Below, piece by piece: positions 50,412-58,928 of a stretch of 64,000 nt of DNA (positions within the stretch are counted from its first letter, which is position 1; each line of letters begins with the position of its first letter). The notes beneath the pieces are model-generated. The model did no database searches, was not told the DNA's origin, and worked only from the letters and a program-made list of their open reading frames with translations. This DNA is from Alistipes shahii WAL 8301 (GTDB taxonomy: Bacteria; Bacteroidota; Bacteroidia; Bacteroidales; Rikenellaceae). The stretch is taken from contig NZ_CP102253.1 in assembly GCF_025145845.1 (NCBI RefSeq), positions 2,046,001 to 2,110,000 of the forward strand, written 5' to 3'. The translations under genes were made by a program, and so were the position numbers.

Positions 50412-50439
50412 AAACGAGCGGAACTTTTTCCGCTCGTTT
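50412..50439 (-). terminator. Terminator at the end of the ribose/nucleoside locus
   Basis: AAACGAGCGGAA (50412-50423) / TTCCGCTCGTTT (50428-50439), loop CTTT. Confidence 0.8.
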
Positions 50440-50446
50440 TCAGGAT

Positions 50447-50739
50447 TTATCTCATCCGGATGTGGAACGCTTTGGGGCGTGTCATCGTCTTCGTGGAGGT
50501 GCGGCCGAACGAGTCGGCGACCTCGATGCGGACGGTCGTCGCAGGTCCCGAGGTGCGGTAACGCCACATGTGGGGAGGCAGGCCGTCTGGAACGGTCTGG
50601 TGCCGCGCGTGTAGGTGATCTTGTGCAGCCGAAATCGTTGGGCGTGACCGGTCCCCGGGCGAAGCCCTCGGCCGCGGCGGCCGTCGCCAGCGACAGCGCG
50701 CAGCACCGGTTTTTCGGAAACGGGTTTCCGTGGGGCGCG
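50447..50739 (-). pseudogene. Remnant of a calcineurin-like phosphoesterase gene
   Basis: A minus-strand tail reads PHMWRYRTSGPATTVRIEVA then DSFGRTSTKTMTRPKAFHIR, the typical end of the C-terminal domain of secreted Bacteroidetes metallophosphoesterases. Just upstream, in another frame, TYTRGTRPFQ fits the same domain, and further up ATAAAAEGFARGPVTPNDFG resembles an export-signal end. No start codon, metal-binding motifs or continuous frame remain, so most of the gene has been deleted and the rest is frameshifted. Confidence 0.5.
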
Positions 50740-51906
50740 TTATTTCGAAGAGGGGTCGAATACGAAGATGTTCTGGTAGTGTTTCGTATTGTCGGCGGTG
50801 ATTCCGCGGGCCGTGTATCCCAGATAGAGCTTGTCCTTGCAGACCTTGATGCCTTCGGCTTCGAGCGTCCCGAACACCGAAACGCCGATCTGGGTCAGTT
50901 TGTCCTTGTCCGACACGACGGCCACCTGCGTCCGCTCCTCGACGATGTTGCCCTCGAAGTCGAACACCGTGACGTAGGCGAACGAGCTGCCCGAGTAGAA
51001 CGAGCCGAAGAGGTTGTAGTTCGACTGCCCCTCGGTGTAGTAGAGCCGGTTTTTGTGGACGTCGTAGCCCTGCCAGTCGTAGTAGGTGGCGCCGCTCGCG
51101 CCGTATCCCGTCTTGAGGAAGCGCGGCCGGGCGACGGGCGTCAGCGTCGTGAGGTCGTGGCAGCGCACCACCACGCTGACCGGGTTGGTCGAAGCGGGCC
51201 TGTCGGTCTGGAAGCCGTCGGTGCAGGTGATCGTTACGTTGGTCATCGGGGCCTTTTTCGCCTCGCTCAGCTTGTAGATGACGAAACACCGGTAGGACGA
51301 ATTTTTGCTGTCGCCGTAGTTGATCGTCAGCAGGTCGTTCTCCGCGTCGATCGAGGGGTGCAGGTCGGTGTAGTCGCCGATGTAATAGTAGTCGTTGCAC
51401 TCGTTGGTCTTGACGGTGGCTCCCTTCACGTATTTGACGCGCCCCACCAGTTTTTCGTTCCAGTACTGGCCTTTGGCGTTGCAGACGCCGTAGGCTCCGG
51501 CCCACAGGTAACGGTCGGCGCCGTCCTCTTCGAGGGCGGTGTTCGTCCCGTGGCCGAAGTAGGTGAGTTTCATGTAGTCCTTGTTCTCGGTCTGCACGTC
51601 CGGGGTCTTGTTGGGCTGCGCGCGGACCCAGTTCAGCTGCGCCTGGTTCGTGTTGGAGAGCTGCGTGTACCAGACCGAGCCGTCCGAGTCGAGGTTGAAG
51701 CCCTGCATCGCCGTGTTGTCCGGCAGGTAGGTGTTCCGGCTGAAGATGTTCGAGGCATCGAACCGGTCGATGCCCGTGGTCGACGATTTGTCGGGACCTT
51801 CGGGTTTGCCGGGACCGGGCGTTTCGCCGCCGTCTCCGTCGCCGCCGCAGGCGGTGCAGAGCGAGAGGCCCAGAATTGAAATAAGCGTGAATTTCAACAG
51901 TTTCAT
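50740..51906 (-). CDS. Surface lipoprotein, last gene of the ribose/nucleoside locus
   Basis: Protein of 388 residues. Lipoprotein signal MKLLKFTLISILGLSLCTAC followed by a GGDGDGG linker, the sorting style of surface-exposed Bacteroidetes lipoproteins. The rest has repeated short strands with Tyr/Trp (GFNLDSDGSVWYTQLS, YLWAGAYGVCNAKGQYWNE, DWQGYDVHKNRLYYTEG), suggesting a beta-propeller; a faint resemblance to helveticin J-like proteins is noted but not relied on. As the SusCD-linked lipoprotein it may bind the substrate at the surface. A strong hairpin separates it from the gene before. Confidence 0.75.
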   Translation of the reverse strand: MKLLKFTLISILGLSLCTACGGDGDGGETPGPGKPEGPDKSSTTGIDRFDASNIFSRNTYLPDNTAMQGFNLDSDGSVWYTQLSNTNQAQLNWVRAQPNKTPDVQTENKDYMKLTYFGHGTNTALEEDGADRYLWAGAYGVCNAKGQYWNEKLVGRVKYVKGATVKTNECNDYYYIGDYTDLHPSIDAENDLLTINYGDSKNSSYRCFVIYKLSEAKKAPMTNVTITCTDGFQTDRPASTNPVSVVVRCHDLTTLTPVARPRFLKTGYGASGATYYDWQGYDVHKNRLYYTEGQSNYNLFGSFYSGSSFAYVTVFDFEGNIVEERTQVAVVSDKDKLTQIGVSVFGTLEAEGIKVCKDKLYLGYTARGITADNTKHYQNIFVFDPSSK

Positions 51907-51930
51907 AGCATGTCGTTTTAGTTGCGGTAA

Positions 51931-51965
51931 ATTCGGTATTGCCGCCCGAGGCGGCAATACCGAAT
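51931..51965 (-). other. 16-bp intercistronic hairpin in the ribose/nucleoside operon
   Basis: TTCGGTATTGCCGCC (51932-51946) and its perfect complement (51950-51964) with a CGA loop, plus one outer A-T pair. No T run follows on the coding strand, so it is more likely an mRNA-stabilising or processing element than a full terminator. Confidence 0.7.
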
Positions 51966-51990
51966 AAAACCTGTTGTTTCTAATTTGTGA

Positions 51991-53775
51991 TTATCGGTCT
52001 TTCGTTACCTGGATGTCGTCGATCCACAGGCGGTAGTGCTTGGTTCCGTAAGGATGCGCCGCGATTACGATGCGGGTCTCCTTGGTGGCTCCGGCGATCT
52101 TGACCACATGCTCCGTGGGGTTTACGTAGTCGGTCGTGGGAATTTTGTCGCTGTCCACGTGCGTCGTGCACTGTACGGTCACCTGCTTGTCCGTGTTGGC
52201 CGTGGCGGCCCCTGTCGGTTCGGCCTTGGTCGGGCCTCCGTCGGTGATGGTTCCGGGACCTTCGACCTGGATGTAGTGCTGTTCGTGGTCCTGTCCCCAC
52301 GAGTGGTACGGCTCGAAGTAGGGCGCCGTGTGGCACGTTACGGTGATGTCGGCCGTCCCTTCGCCGATTCCGGTCAGCTTGGGCGTCTTGATGTAGCCCG
52401 AAACGGATGCGGTCGAGAGCAGTGCGGCTCCGGTCTGGGTGCGTACCCAGAAGCCCTGCCAGCCGGGATAGTCGGCGTCGGCGTAGTTCGTGCCGTAGGT
52501 GTCGCCTTCCCACCATGCTTCCCACAGTTTGGCCGCTTTCACCGGACCGCGGTTGTCGGTCGCGCTCCCGACGTAGTTGAAGAACGAGTCGGTGGAGTTG
52601 ACGGGGTTTACGATTTTTCCGGTGGCCGCCGGGCAGTTCGGGTCGTCGGGGTCGATGTTCGCACCGATCTGGGCGTTGGTGACTTCGACGCCGAATGCCT
52701 GGTAGATCGGACAGCCTCTGAACCAGAAATCGTCGAAATCCTTGTAGAGGATGACGTTCGGCGCCAGATTCTCCTCGGGAGTGGTGAACGAGAACCACGT
52801 CTTGTCGGAATCCTCCTTATTGGGACCCAGCTCGTGGGCGACGATCCAGAACCAGTAGGTCGTGCTGGGTTGCAGGTTGCCGAAGGCGAAACGGTTGTGT
52901 GCGAAGAACATGCTGCTGGCGGTGAGCCAATTGGCCGTCTTCGAGGTGTAGTTGCGCAGGTTGTCGCCCTCCTCTTCCAGCGCGAGGCCGAAGCTGAACG
53001 AGCGGGGCGTGCCGTTGTTGAAGTTCGTGCCGGTACCCTTCTCGTAGTCGCCCCAGTCGAGGACTGCCAGGCGGGGCAGCAGTTTGAACATCGTGACGGT
53101 TACTTCGCCGGCCAGTTTGGCGCGGCTCTCGGCGGTGAGGTCGTAGGGGGTCGCGACGGACGAGATCTCCACGTGCAGTTTGACCGTGATCGGGCCTTTT
53201 TTGGTCGGCGTTCCGCTCAAGGCGAGGGGAATCGCTCCGTCGCCCGCCTCCATTTCGTATCCCGAGAGCGATTCGATGGCGATGCCTTCGGCTCCCGCGC
53301 CTTCGAGCGTTGCCGTGACGTCGGCCTTATAGCCGGGCTTCGATTTCTGGTAGGGGATCGTCACCCGCTTGTCCACGAGCTCCTCGTAGAGGTCGAAACT
53401 GGGGGCGATCTCGGGCGAGCCGACGGTGAAGAATCCGTCCTCCTGCGTAACCCGGATGACCAGTTCTTTCAGTCCGTCGGAGAGCGTGACGCTGCCGGTA
53501 CGCTCCGCGCCGTCGTTCTGCGCGACGGTGATGTTCACCGCCTGTTCTTTCGGCGCGCCGTTCCCCTCCCCGGGCGAACAGCTGATCCACGTGTCGTCGG
53601 GCGTGATTTTCCAGGACCCGTTGGTCAGGACGAGCAGCTCCTTCGTCGAATTGAGGTACGGGAACGAGAGCGCGTCGTGGCTCCGCTGCAGGAAGTGGGT
53701 TTCGTCGTCCTTGCAGGATGTGCCGAGGGCGACCGACGCCAGGCACAAAAACGAAATTATAGCGTGTATTTTCAT
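51991..53775 (-). CDS. BACON-domain surface lipoprotein (SusE/F-position)
   Basis: Protein of 594 residues. Lipoprotein signal MKIHAIISFLCLASVALGTSC. Residues about 30-120 form a BACON-like domain (LLVLTNGSWKITPDDTWISC ... SVTLSDGLKELVIRVTQED), a likely carbohydrate- or mucin-binding module. The middle shows a fibronectin-III-like domain (FGNLQPSTTYWFWIVAHELG). The C-terminal about 250 residues look like a jelly-roll binding domain, ending in YRLWIDDIQVTKDR. The gene follows susD by 34 nt, the usual place of a surface glycan-binding protein. Start set by the signal peptide. Confidence 0.82.
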   Translation of the reverse strand: MKIHAIISFLCLASVALGTSCKDDETHFLQRSHDALSFPYLNSTKELLVLTNGSWKITPDDTWISCSPGEGNGAPKEQAVNITVAQNDGAERTGSVTLSDGLKELVIRVTQEDGFFTVGSPEIAPSFDLYEELVDKRVTIPYQKSKPGYKADVTATLEGAGAEGIAIESLSGYEMEAGDGAIPLALSGTPTKKGPITVKLHVEISSVATPYDLTAESRAKLAGEVTVTMFKLLPRLAVLDWGDYEKGTGTNFNNGTPRSFSFGLALEEEGDNLRNYTSKTANWLTASSMFFAHNRFAFGNLQPSTTYWFWIVAHELGPNKEDSDKTWFSFTTPEENLAPNVILYKDFDDFWFRGCPIYQAFGVEVTNAQIGANIDPDDPNCPAATGKIVNPVNSTDSFFNYVGSATDNRGPVKAAKLWEAWWEGDTYGTNYADADYPGWQGFWVRTQTGAALLSTASVSGYIKTPKLTGIGEGTADITVTCHTAPYFEPYHSWGQDHEQHYIQVEGPGTITDGGPTKAEPTGAATANTDKQVTVQCTTHVDSDKIPTTDYVNPTEHVVKIAGATKETRIVIAAHPYGTKHYRLWIDDIQVTKDR

Positions 53776-53809
53776 AAAATCGGATTTTTGATCGTTTCGG
53801 GTAAGCGGG

Positions 53810-55612
53810 TTAGTCGTCCCAGCCGGGATTCTGCGGCCGCAGGTTGGGGTTGATGTCGAGCGCATTCTTCGGAACGGGGTAGAGGTACTTGTAGTCTGCC
53901 CATTCCCGGTCGAGAATGTAAACCAGGCAGTTGTCCTTGTTGACACTGTATGTCGTGACGTTGTCGCCCTCTTCGGCGGTCACCTCCACGTACGAAACCC
54001 CGGTCTGGTTGCTGCCCGATTTGGGATGGCTCTTCGAGTAGAAGCAGAGGTCGTTCTTTCCGTCGCCGTTCATGTCGAACGGCTTGCCCAGTTCGGGAAT
54101 GTGGATGCCAGCGAATTCGACCGTCAGTTTGTGGCCCATGCGCCAGCGCATCAGGTCGTCGCGCCGGGTGTTCTCCATGTACAGCTCGATGCTCCGCTCG
54201 CGGCGGCATTCGAGTATCCACTTGTCGGTCACCCCGTCGTAGTAGCTGGCCAGATAGGGGTCGGCCGTGGCGGGCATCGCGCCGCTTACGCCCGAACGCT
54301 CGCGCAGCGGGCGGATCGTCTTGTTCCACACCGTCTGGTCCATCTCGCCCAGTTCGGCCTTGGCTTCGGCCTCGTTCAACAGGATTTCGGCGTAGCGGAA
54401 CACCGGGAGCGAGTTGGCGCTGGAGGTGTTGCTCTCGTTCGCATCGTCGTCGGTGTTCCACTTGATGATGCGGTAGTAGGTCAGCTGCGTGGTCAGGCCG
54501 GGGAAGACCTTTGCGAATTCGTTGGTCTCCTTGCCGCCGACCTTCTTGACGTAGTAGGGCGTGATGAAGGTCTGGCGCAGGCGGTAGTCGCGGCCGGCGA
54601 ACTCGTCCTTGAACTGCGTCTTGTTGTATCCGTCCTTGTCCGTGAAGCGCGTCCCGTCGAGGTTCAGGTACATGTTGACGAACGCTTTGGGACCCGAGTT
54701 GCGTTGTCCGTAGCTGCCCGAGGCGTAGTACCACGAGGCGTCGTGAAACCGGTTGAGCGTGGCGTTGAACTCGTTGGCCAGGATCACTTCGGTGTACTGC
54801 GGCTCCTCGCTCTTGAAGACCTTGCTGTAATTGGTCGTCTCCTCGCCGGCCGTCGAGACCAGCGAATAGGGGCTGTCGCCCATCAGCTCCTCCGAGGCGG
54901 CGACGCACGCGCGGAGCCATTCCTCGCTGCCGTCCAGCCCGTGGTACTTCCGCCAGGTTCCCTCGTAGAGGCAGATGCGCGATTTCAGGGCCAGCGCCAC
55001 ATAGCGGTTGATGACGTTGGTGTTGACGTATTTGCTGGCCTTGGAGCACCAGGTGGCGGCGAAGTCGAGGTCTTCGAGGACCTTCTGCATGACGTAGTCG
55101 CGCGGGTCGCGGCCCTTGTAGAGCTGTTCGTCGTCGTCGGGGTCGATCGGCTCGTCGTACCAGGGCACGTCGCCGAAGGTCTTGACCTTGTCCCAGTAGA
55201 ACCACGCGCGCCAGAAGCGGCCGACGCCCTCGTAATGCTTCATTGTCGCGTCGTCCACATAGGGGGCCGCGTCCTTCATGTGCTTGAGGTAATAGTTGAC
55301 GTTGTAGAGCGGACGCCAGTTGCCCCGCGCCCAGTTGTTGGCCTGCTGGGCGCTGTAACCGCCCGTCTTGAGGAATCCTTCGGTCTGGGTCGTGACGCAG
55401 ATGTCGCTGTACTGGTCGCCGCGCGTGAGCGTCGCGGCCGAGGGCAGGTGGCTTTCGAGAAAGCCGATCGCATAGGTTTCCAGCGCCGTTTCCGAATTGA
55501 AAAAGGTGTCGGTGGTCGTCGAATAGACGGGGTCTTCGTCGAAGAAGCTCTGGCACGAGGCCAGGAGGGACAATCCGGCGATTATCGCTATCTTGTTCAG
55601 TATGGGTTTCAT
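53810..55612 (-). CDS. SusD/RagB-family nutrient-binding lipoprotein (RusD-like)
   Basis: Protein of 600 residues. Lipoprotein signal MKPILNKIAIIAGLSLLASC. Family landmarks: FFDEDPVYSTTTDTFFN, YNVNYYLKHMKDA, RFWRAWFYWDKVKTFGDVPW with TPR-like helices, YAEILLNEAEAKAELG, RRERSIELYMENTRRDDLMR, and the terminal YPVPKNALDINPNLRPQNPG. It forms the lid of the SusC channel at the cell surface. It starts 11 nt after susC. By context it should bind ribose, nucleosides or a ribose-containing polymer. Confidence 0.95.
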   Translation of the reverse strand: MKPILNKIAIIAGLSLLASCQSFFDEDPVYSTTTDTFFNSETALETYAIGFLESHLPSAATLTRGDQYSDICVTTQTEGFLKTGGYSAQQANNWARGNWRPLYNVNYYLKHMKDAAPYVDDATMKHYEGVGRFWRAWFYWDKVKTFGDVPWYDEPIDPDDDEQLYKGRDPRDYVMQKVLEDLDFAATWCSKASKYVNTNVINRYVALALKSRICLYEGTWRKYHGLDGSEEWLRACVAASEELMGDSPYSLVSTAGEETTNYSKVFKSEEPQYTEVILANEFNATLNRFHDASWYYASGSYGQRNSGPKAFVNMYLNLDGTRFTDKDGYNKTQFKDEFAGRDYRLRQTFITPYYVKKVGGKETNEFAKVFPGLTTQLTYYRIIKWNTDDDANESNTSSANSLPVFRYAEILLNEAEAKAELGEMDQTVWNKTIRPLRERSGVSGAMPATADPYLASYYDGVTDKWILECRRERSIELYMENTRRDDLMRWRMGHKLTVEFAGIHIPELGKPFDMNGDGKNDLCFYSKSHPKSGSNQTGVSYVEVTAEEGDNVTTYSVNKDNCLVYILDREWADYKYLYPVPKNALDINPNLRPQNPGWDD

Positions 55613-55623
55613 GGGATTGCGTG

Positions 55624-58600
55624 TTAGAAGTTGATGTTCAGTCCGATGGTTACGCTTCGGGTCATCGGGTATCCGTAGCCCTGGCCGTCGGTGCCGGTCT
55701 TCGATGCGAAGTCGGCGTCGCCCGCCGTGATCATTTCGGGGTCGTAGTTCTTGGCGTACTTCTTCAGCGGCGACCAGAAGAACAGGTTTTCGCCCGAGAC
55801 GTAGATGCGCAGTTTCTCGATGTGGGCCTTGCGGGTGATCTGCTGGGGCAGGGTGTAGCCCAGCGAGATGTTTTTCAGGCGGCAGTAGCGCGCTTTCTGC
55901 AGGTAGCGGTCGTTGGCGGCGCGCAGCGTGCCGCGTCCGCTGACGGCCAGCGAGCCGCGCAGTCGGGGCCAGTATGCGTTGGGGTTGTCCTCCGACCAGC
56001 GGTCGGCGTTCTGCCACGGCAGGCTGTATCCGTAGGGGCGGTCGTATTGTCCCCAGAAGAGTCCCGACTCGCCGGCGGGATACCAGTCGCGTTTGCCGAC
56101 GCCCTGGAAGAAGACCGCGAAGTCGATGCCGTTCCAGTTTGCGCTGAAGTTGATGCCGTAGTGGTAGCGCGGCGAGGAGTTGCCGATCTTGCGCAGGTCG
56201 CCGTGGTCGTCGAGGCGGTTGCTGCCGTTGTCCACGACGCCGCTCTCGTCCAGGTCGGCGAATTTCAGGTCGCCGGCGTTCCACGACTTGTTGTCGCCGC
56301 TCCAGAAGGTCTTCTCCTGTGCCTTGAGACCCCACTCCTGCGCCTCCTCGTCGGTGGCGAAAAGCCCTACGACGTGGTAACCCCAGATTTCACCCAGCTC
56401 CATGCCTTCGTAGTAGGCGTTGGCGTAGAGCGTGGGCAGGGTGTTCGACTTGCTGGTGTATTTGGTGATGATCGACTTGCTGTCCCAGAGCGAGAGGCGC
56501 ACGCTGTAGTTGAAGGGTTTGTTCGCCATACGGAAACTGTCGGTCCAGCCCAGCGAAACCTCGAAACCGCGGGTGCGCATGTCGGCGTTGTTGCCGTAGG
56601 GCGCCGAATAGCCCGTCACGGCCGGCAGCTCGGCTCCGGTGACGAACATGTCGGTCGTCTCCTTCTGGTAGATGTCGCCCACGAAGCTCAGGCGGTTGTT
56701 CAGCAGGTTGACGTCCAGTCCGAGGTTGATCGTCGAGGAGGTCTCCCACGTGAGGTTTGCCGGCAGCACGGACGAGGGCGCCGAGGTGTAGGTGCGCTGG
56801 CTGCCGTCGACGATCACGCCGGCCTTGTTGAAGTCCAACAGCTCCATGTACTTGTAGGGCGAGACGTTGCCGTTGCCGGCCTTGCCGATCGAGAAACGCC
56901 ATTTGATGTTGTTGATCCAGGAGATGTCCTTCATAAAGTTCTCCTCCGACATCCGCCAGCCCACGGAGGCCGACGGGAAGAAGCCCCAGCGTTCGTTGCT
57001 CGGGAATTTCGAGCTGCCGTCGTAGCGGCCGCTCAATTCCGCGAGGTATTTGCCCTTGTAGGCGTAGCTGGCGCGGTAGAAGATGCCGACGAACCCCCAG
57101 TCGTAGCTGTTGGCGTCCTCCAGGACGTAGTCGATGCCGTTCATCAGCGAGTAGTTGGGTTTGCCGTCGACGATGAATCCGTCGCGGCCCATGCGGGTGT
57201 TGCGCGCCCGCTTGTGTTCGATGTTCCATCCGGCCATGACGTTCAGCGAGTGGTCTTCGGGCAGCCGCGGGGTGAACGAGAGGTTGGCGTTGCCGCTGTG
57301 GTACTCGATCTGCGTCTCGGTGGTGCGCATCGAGCTGCTCGCCGGATAGGAGATCTGGATACCCGGACCGTTGGAGTAGGTGACCTGCGAGATCACGTCG
57401 TTCTGGCGCGAGTGGTTGAACAGGTAGGAGTAGTCGGCTTTGGCCACCAGCACGTCCTTGATCAGGTCGATGGTCACGACGGTCGTGTTCTTCATGTCGA
57501 ACTTGAGGTTGTCGCGGTAGGAGTTGCCCTCGGCCATGTTGGCGTAACCCGTGTAGACGGCCGCCGCGGTCCACGTCCCGTCGGGGTTGGTGACGCGGGT
57601 GATCGGGAATCCCTGGTGTTCGAGGTTGCGGCGCACCAGCAGGTTCTGCGCATAGGTCGTCGGCTGGTGGTAGCTGCGGCGCACGAAGTCGGTGTTGTTC
57701 TCCACGGTCAGCCATTTGGTGATGTTGACCGTACCTTTGGCCCGGGCGTTCAGCTGGCGGAATTTCTCGTCGCCGACGCGGTAGATGCCGTCCTGCTCGT
57801 AATAGCGGGCCGAAGCGATGAAACTGGAGGTTTTGCCGCCGCCCGAAATCCGGATGTTGTGCTGGTGGGCCGTGGTCGATTTCTTGTAGAAGAGGTCGTA
57901 CCAGTCGGTGTTGCGTCCGTAATACTGGTATTTGCCGCTGGCGTCGAGTTCCCATTCCAGATAGCTCCGGTCGGGGTCGTTCATGCGTTTTTTGTACTCG
58001 TCCTCCCAGCTCTGCGTCCAGGGGAAGAAGTTGTTGATGCCCGTCGGCAGATGGTGCGAGTAGCCCACGTAGGCGGTCATGTAGTTGTCGTACCAGGTCT
58101 GGCTGTCGGTCTCGTATTTCGGGCGTACGGTCTCGCTGATGATCGAAACGCTGCCGCTGTAATCGACCGAAATCTTATCCTTGCGGGCGCTTTTCGTCGT
58201 CACCAGCACCACGCCGAACGCACCCCGGGCGCCGTATACGGCCGTCGAGGAGGCGTCCTTGAGCACCGAGATGCTCTCCACGTCCTCGGGATTCATCGCC
58301 GTCAGGTCGCCCTCCACGCCGTCGATCAGGCAGAGCGCCGATCCGCCTGCGCCGATCGACTGCGTGTTCGCACGGATGTTGATCGACGCCGAACGGCTCG
58401 GCTTGCCGTCGGCCATCGTGATGTTCAAGCCCGGAATCTGGCCCTGGATCGACCGGAGCAGATAGGCGTTGGGGCGGTTTTCGAGCACCTCGCCCGAAAT
58501 GTTCTCCACGGCCCCGACGATGTTGCGCCGCCGCTGGGTTCCGTATCCCACGACGACGACCTCGTCCATCAGGTTCTGGTCCTCGGTCAGGACGACCTCC

Positions 58601-58902
58601 AGTTTGGTGCGGGTTCCGACCTTGACGCGCTGGCTCTTGTAGCCCAGATAGGAGACGGCCAGCATGTCGTCGGGTTTTGCCTGAAGCGTAAAGGCTCCCT
58701 GCGCATCGGTCGAAGTGCCCTGCGTGGTGCCTTCGATGAGGATGGTGACGCCTGTGAGCGGCTCACCCTGTTGGGATTTCACGGTTCCGGACACGGCCTT
58801 GCTTTGGGCGAGGACCTGTCCCGTCGCCAGCATCAGGAGGATGAAAATTCCCCCCCCCGAGATTTTCCGGCGGATTGCGGATCGGTAGTTAAAAAGATTC
58901 AT
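55624..58902 (-). CDS. SusC/RagA-family TonB-dependent transporter (RusC-like)
   Basis: Protein of 1,092 residues. Signal peptide MNLFNYRSAIRRKISGGGIF running to VLAQ; carboxypeptidase-like domain (VSGTVKSQQGEPLTGVTILI, residues about 36-115); TonB box and plug (EVVVVGYGTQRRRNIVGAVE, IQGQIPGLNI, VLKDASSTAVYGARGAFGVV); then a 22-strand barrel ending in an aromatic residue (TIGLNINF). It moves large substrates across the outer membrane with energy from TonB. Codons 15-18 contain nine consecutive G on the coding strand, so length changes would switch the gene off. It follows the nucleoside hydrolase gene by 26 nt. Confidence 0.96.
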   Translation of the reverse strand: MNLFNYRSAIRRKISGGGIFILLMLATGQVLAQSKAVSGTVKSQQGEPLTGVTILIEGTTQGTSTDAQGAFTLQAKPDDMLAVSYLGYKSQRVKVGTRTKLEVVLTEDQNLMDEVVVVGYGTQRRRNIVGAVENISGEVLENRPNAYLLRSIQGQIPGLNITMADGKPSRSASINIRANTQSIGAGGSALCLIDGVEGDLTAMNPEDVESISVLKDASSTAVYGARGAFGVVLVTTKSARKDKISVDYSGSVSIISETVRPKYETDSQTWYDNYMTAYVGYSHHLPTGINNFFPWTQSWEDEYKKRMNDPDRSYLEWELDASGKYQYYGRNTDWYDLFYKKSTTAHQHNIRISGGGKTSSFIASARYYEQDGIYRVGDEKFRQLNARAKGTVNITKWLTVENNTDFVRRSYHQPTTYAQNLLVRRNLEHQGFPITRVTNPDGTWTAAAVYTGYANMAEGNSYRDNLKFDMKNTTVVTIDLIKDVLVAKADYSYLFNHSRQNDVISQVTYSNGPGIQISYPASSSMRTTETQIEYHSGNANLSFTPRLPEDHSLNVMAGWNIEHKRARNTRMGRDGFIVDGKPNYSLMNGIDYVLEDANSYDWGFVGIFYRASYAYKGKYLAELSGRYDGSSKFPSNERWGFFPSASVGWRMSEENFMKDISWINNIKWRFSIGKAGNGNVSPYKYMELLDFNKAGVIVDGSQRTYTSAPSSVLPANLTWETSSTINLGLDVNLLNNRLSFVGDIYQKETTDMFVTGAELPAVTGYSAPYGNNADMRTRGFEVSLGWTDSFRMANKPFNYSVRLSLWDSKSIITKYTSKSNTLPTLYANAYYEGMELGEIWGYHVVGLFATDEEAQEWGLKAQEKTFWSGDNKSWNAGDLKFADLDESGVVDNGSNRLDDHGDLRKIGNSSPRYHYGINFSANWNGIDFAVFFQGVGKRDWYPAGESGLFWGQYDRPYGYSLPWQNADRWSEDNPNAYWPRLRGSLAVSGRGTLRAANDRYLQKARYCRLKNISLGYTLPQQITRKAHIEKLRIYVSGENLFFWSPLKKYAKNYDPEMITAGDADFASKTGTDGQGYGYPMTRSVTIGLNINF
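58850..58858 (-). repeat. G9 homopolymer in the susC signal-peptide region
   Basis: Nine C on the plus strand, nine G on the coding strand, encoding SGGG just before the hydrophobic signal core. The present length keeps the gene in frame. Any one-base slip truncates the protein before its signal core ends. Confidence 0.9.
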
Positions 58903-58928
58903 ATACGAGGTTCTTTGAAGTGTTTGGG

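Noticed and set aside
50740..51906. Naming the lipoprotein a helveticin J-like bacteriocin
   Set aside because: The resemblance is faint and the lipoprotein signal and SusCD context point to a surface binding role.
53776..53946. A 57-codon N-terminal extension of the BACON lipoprotein
   Set aside because: It overlaps susD in another frame and would bury a good lipoprotein signal peptide.
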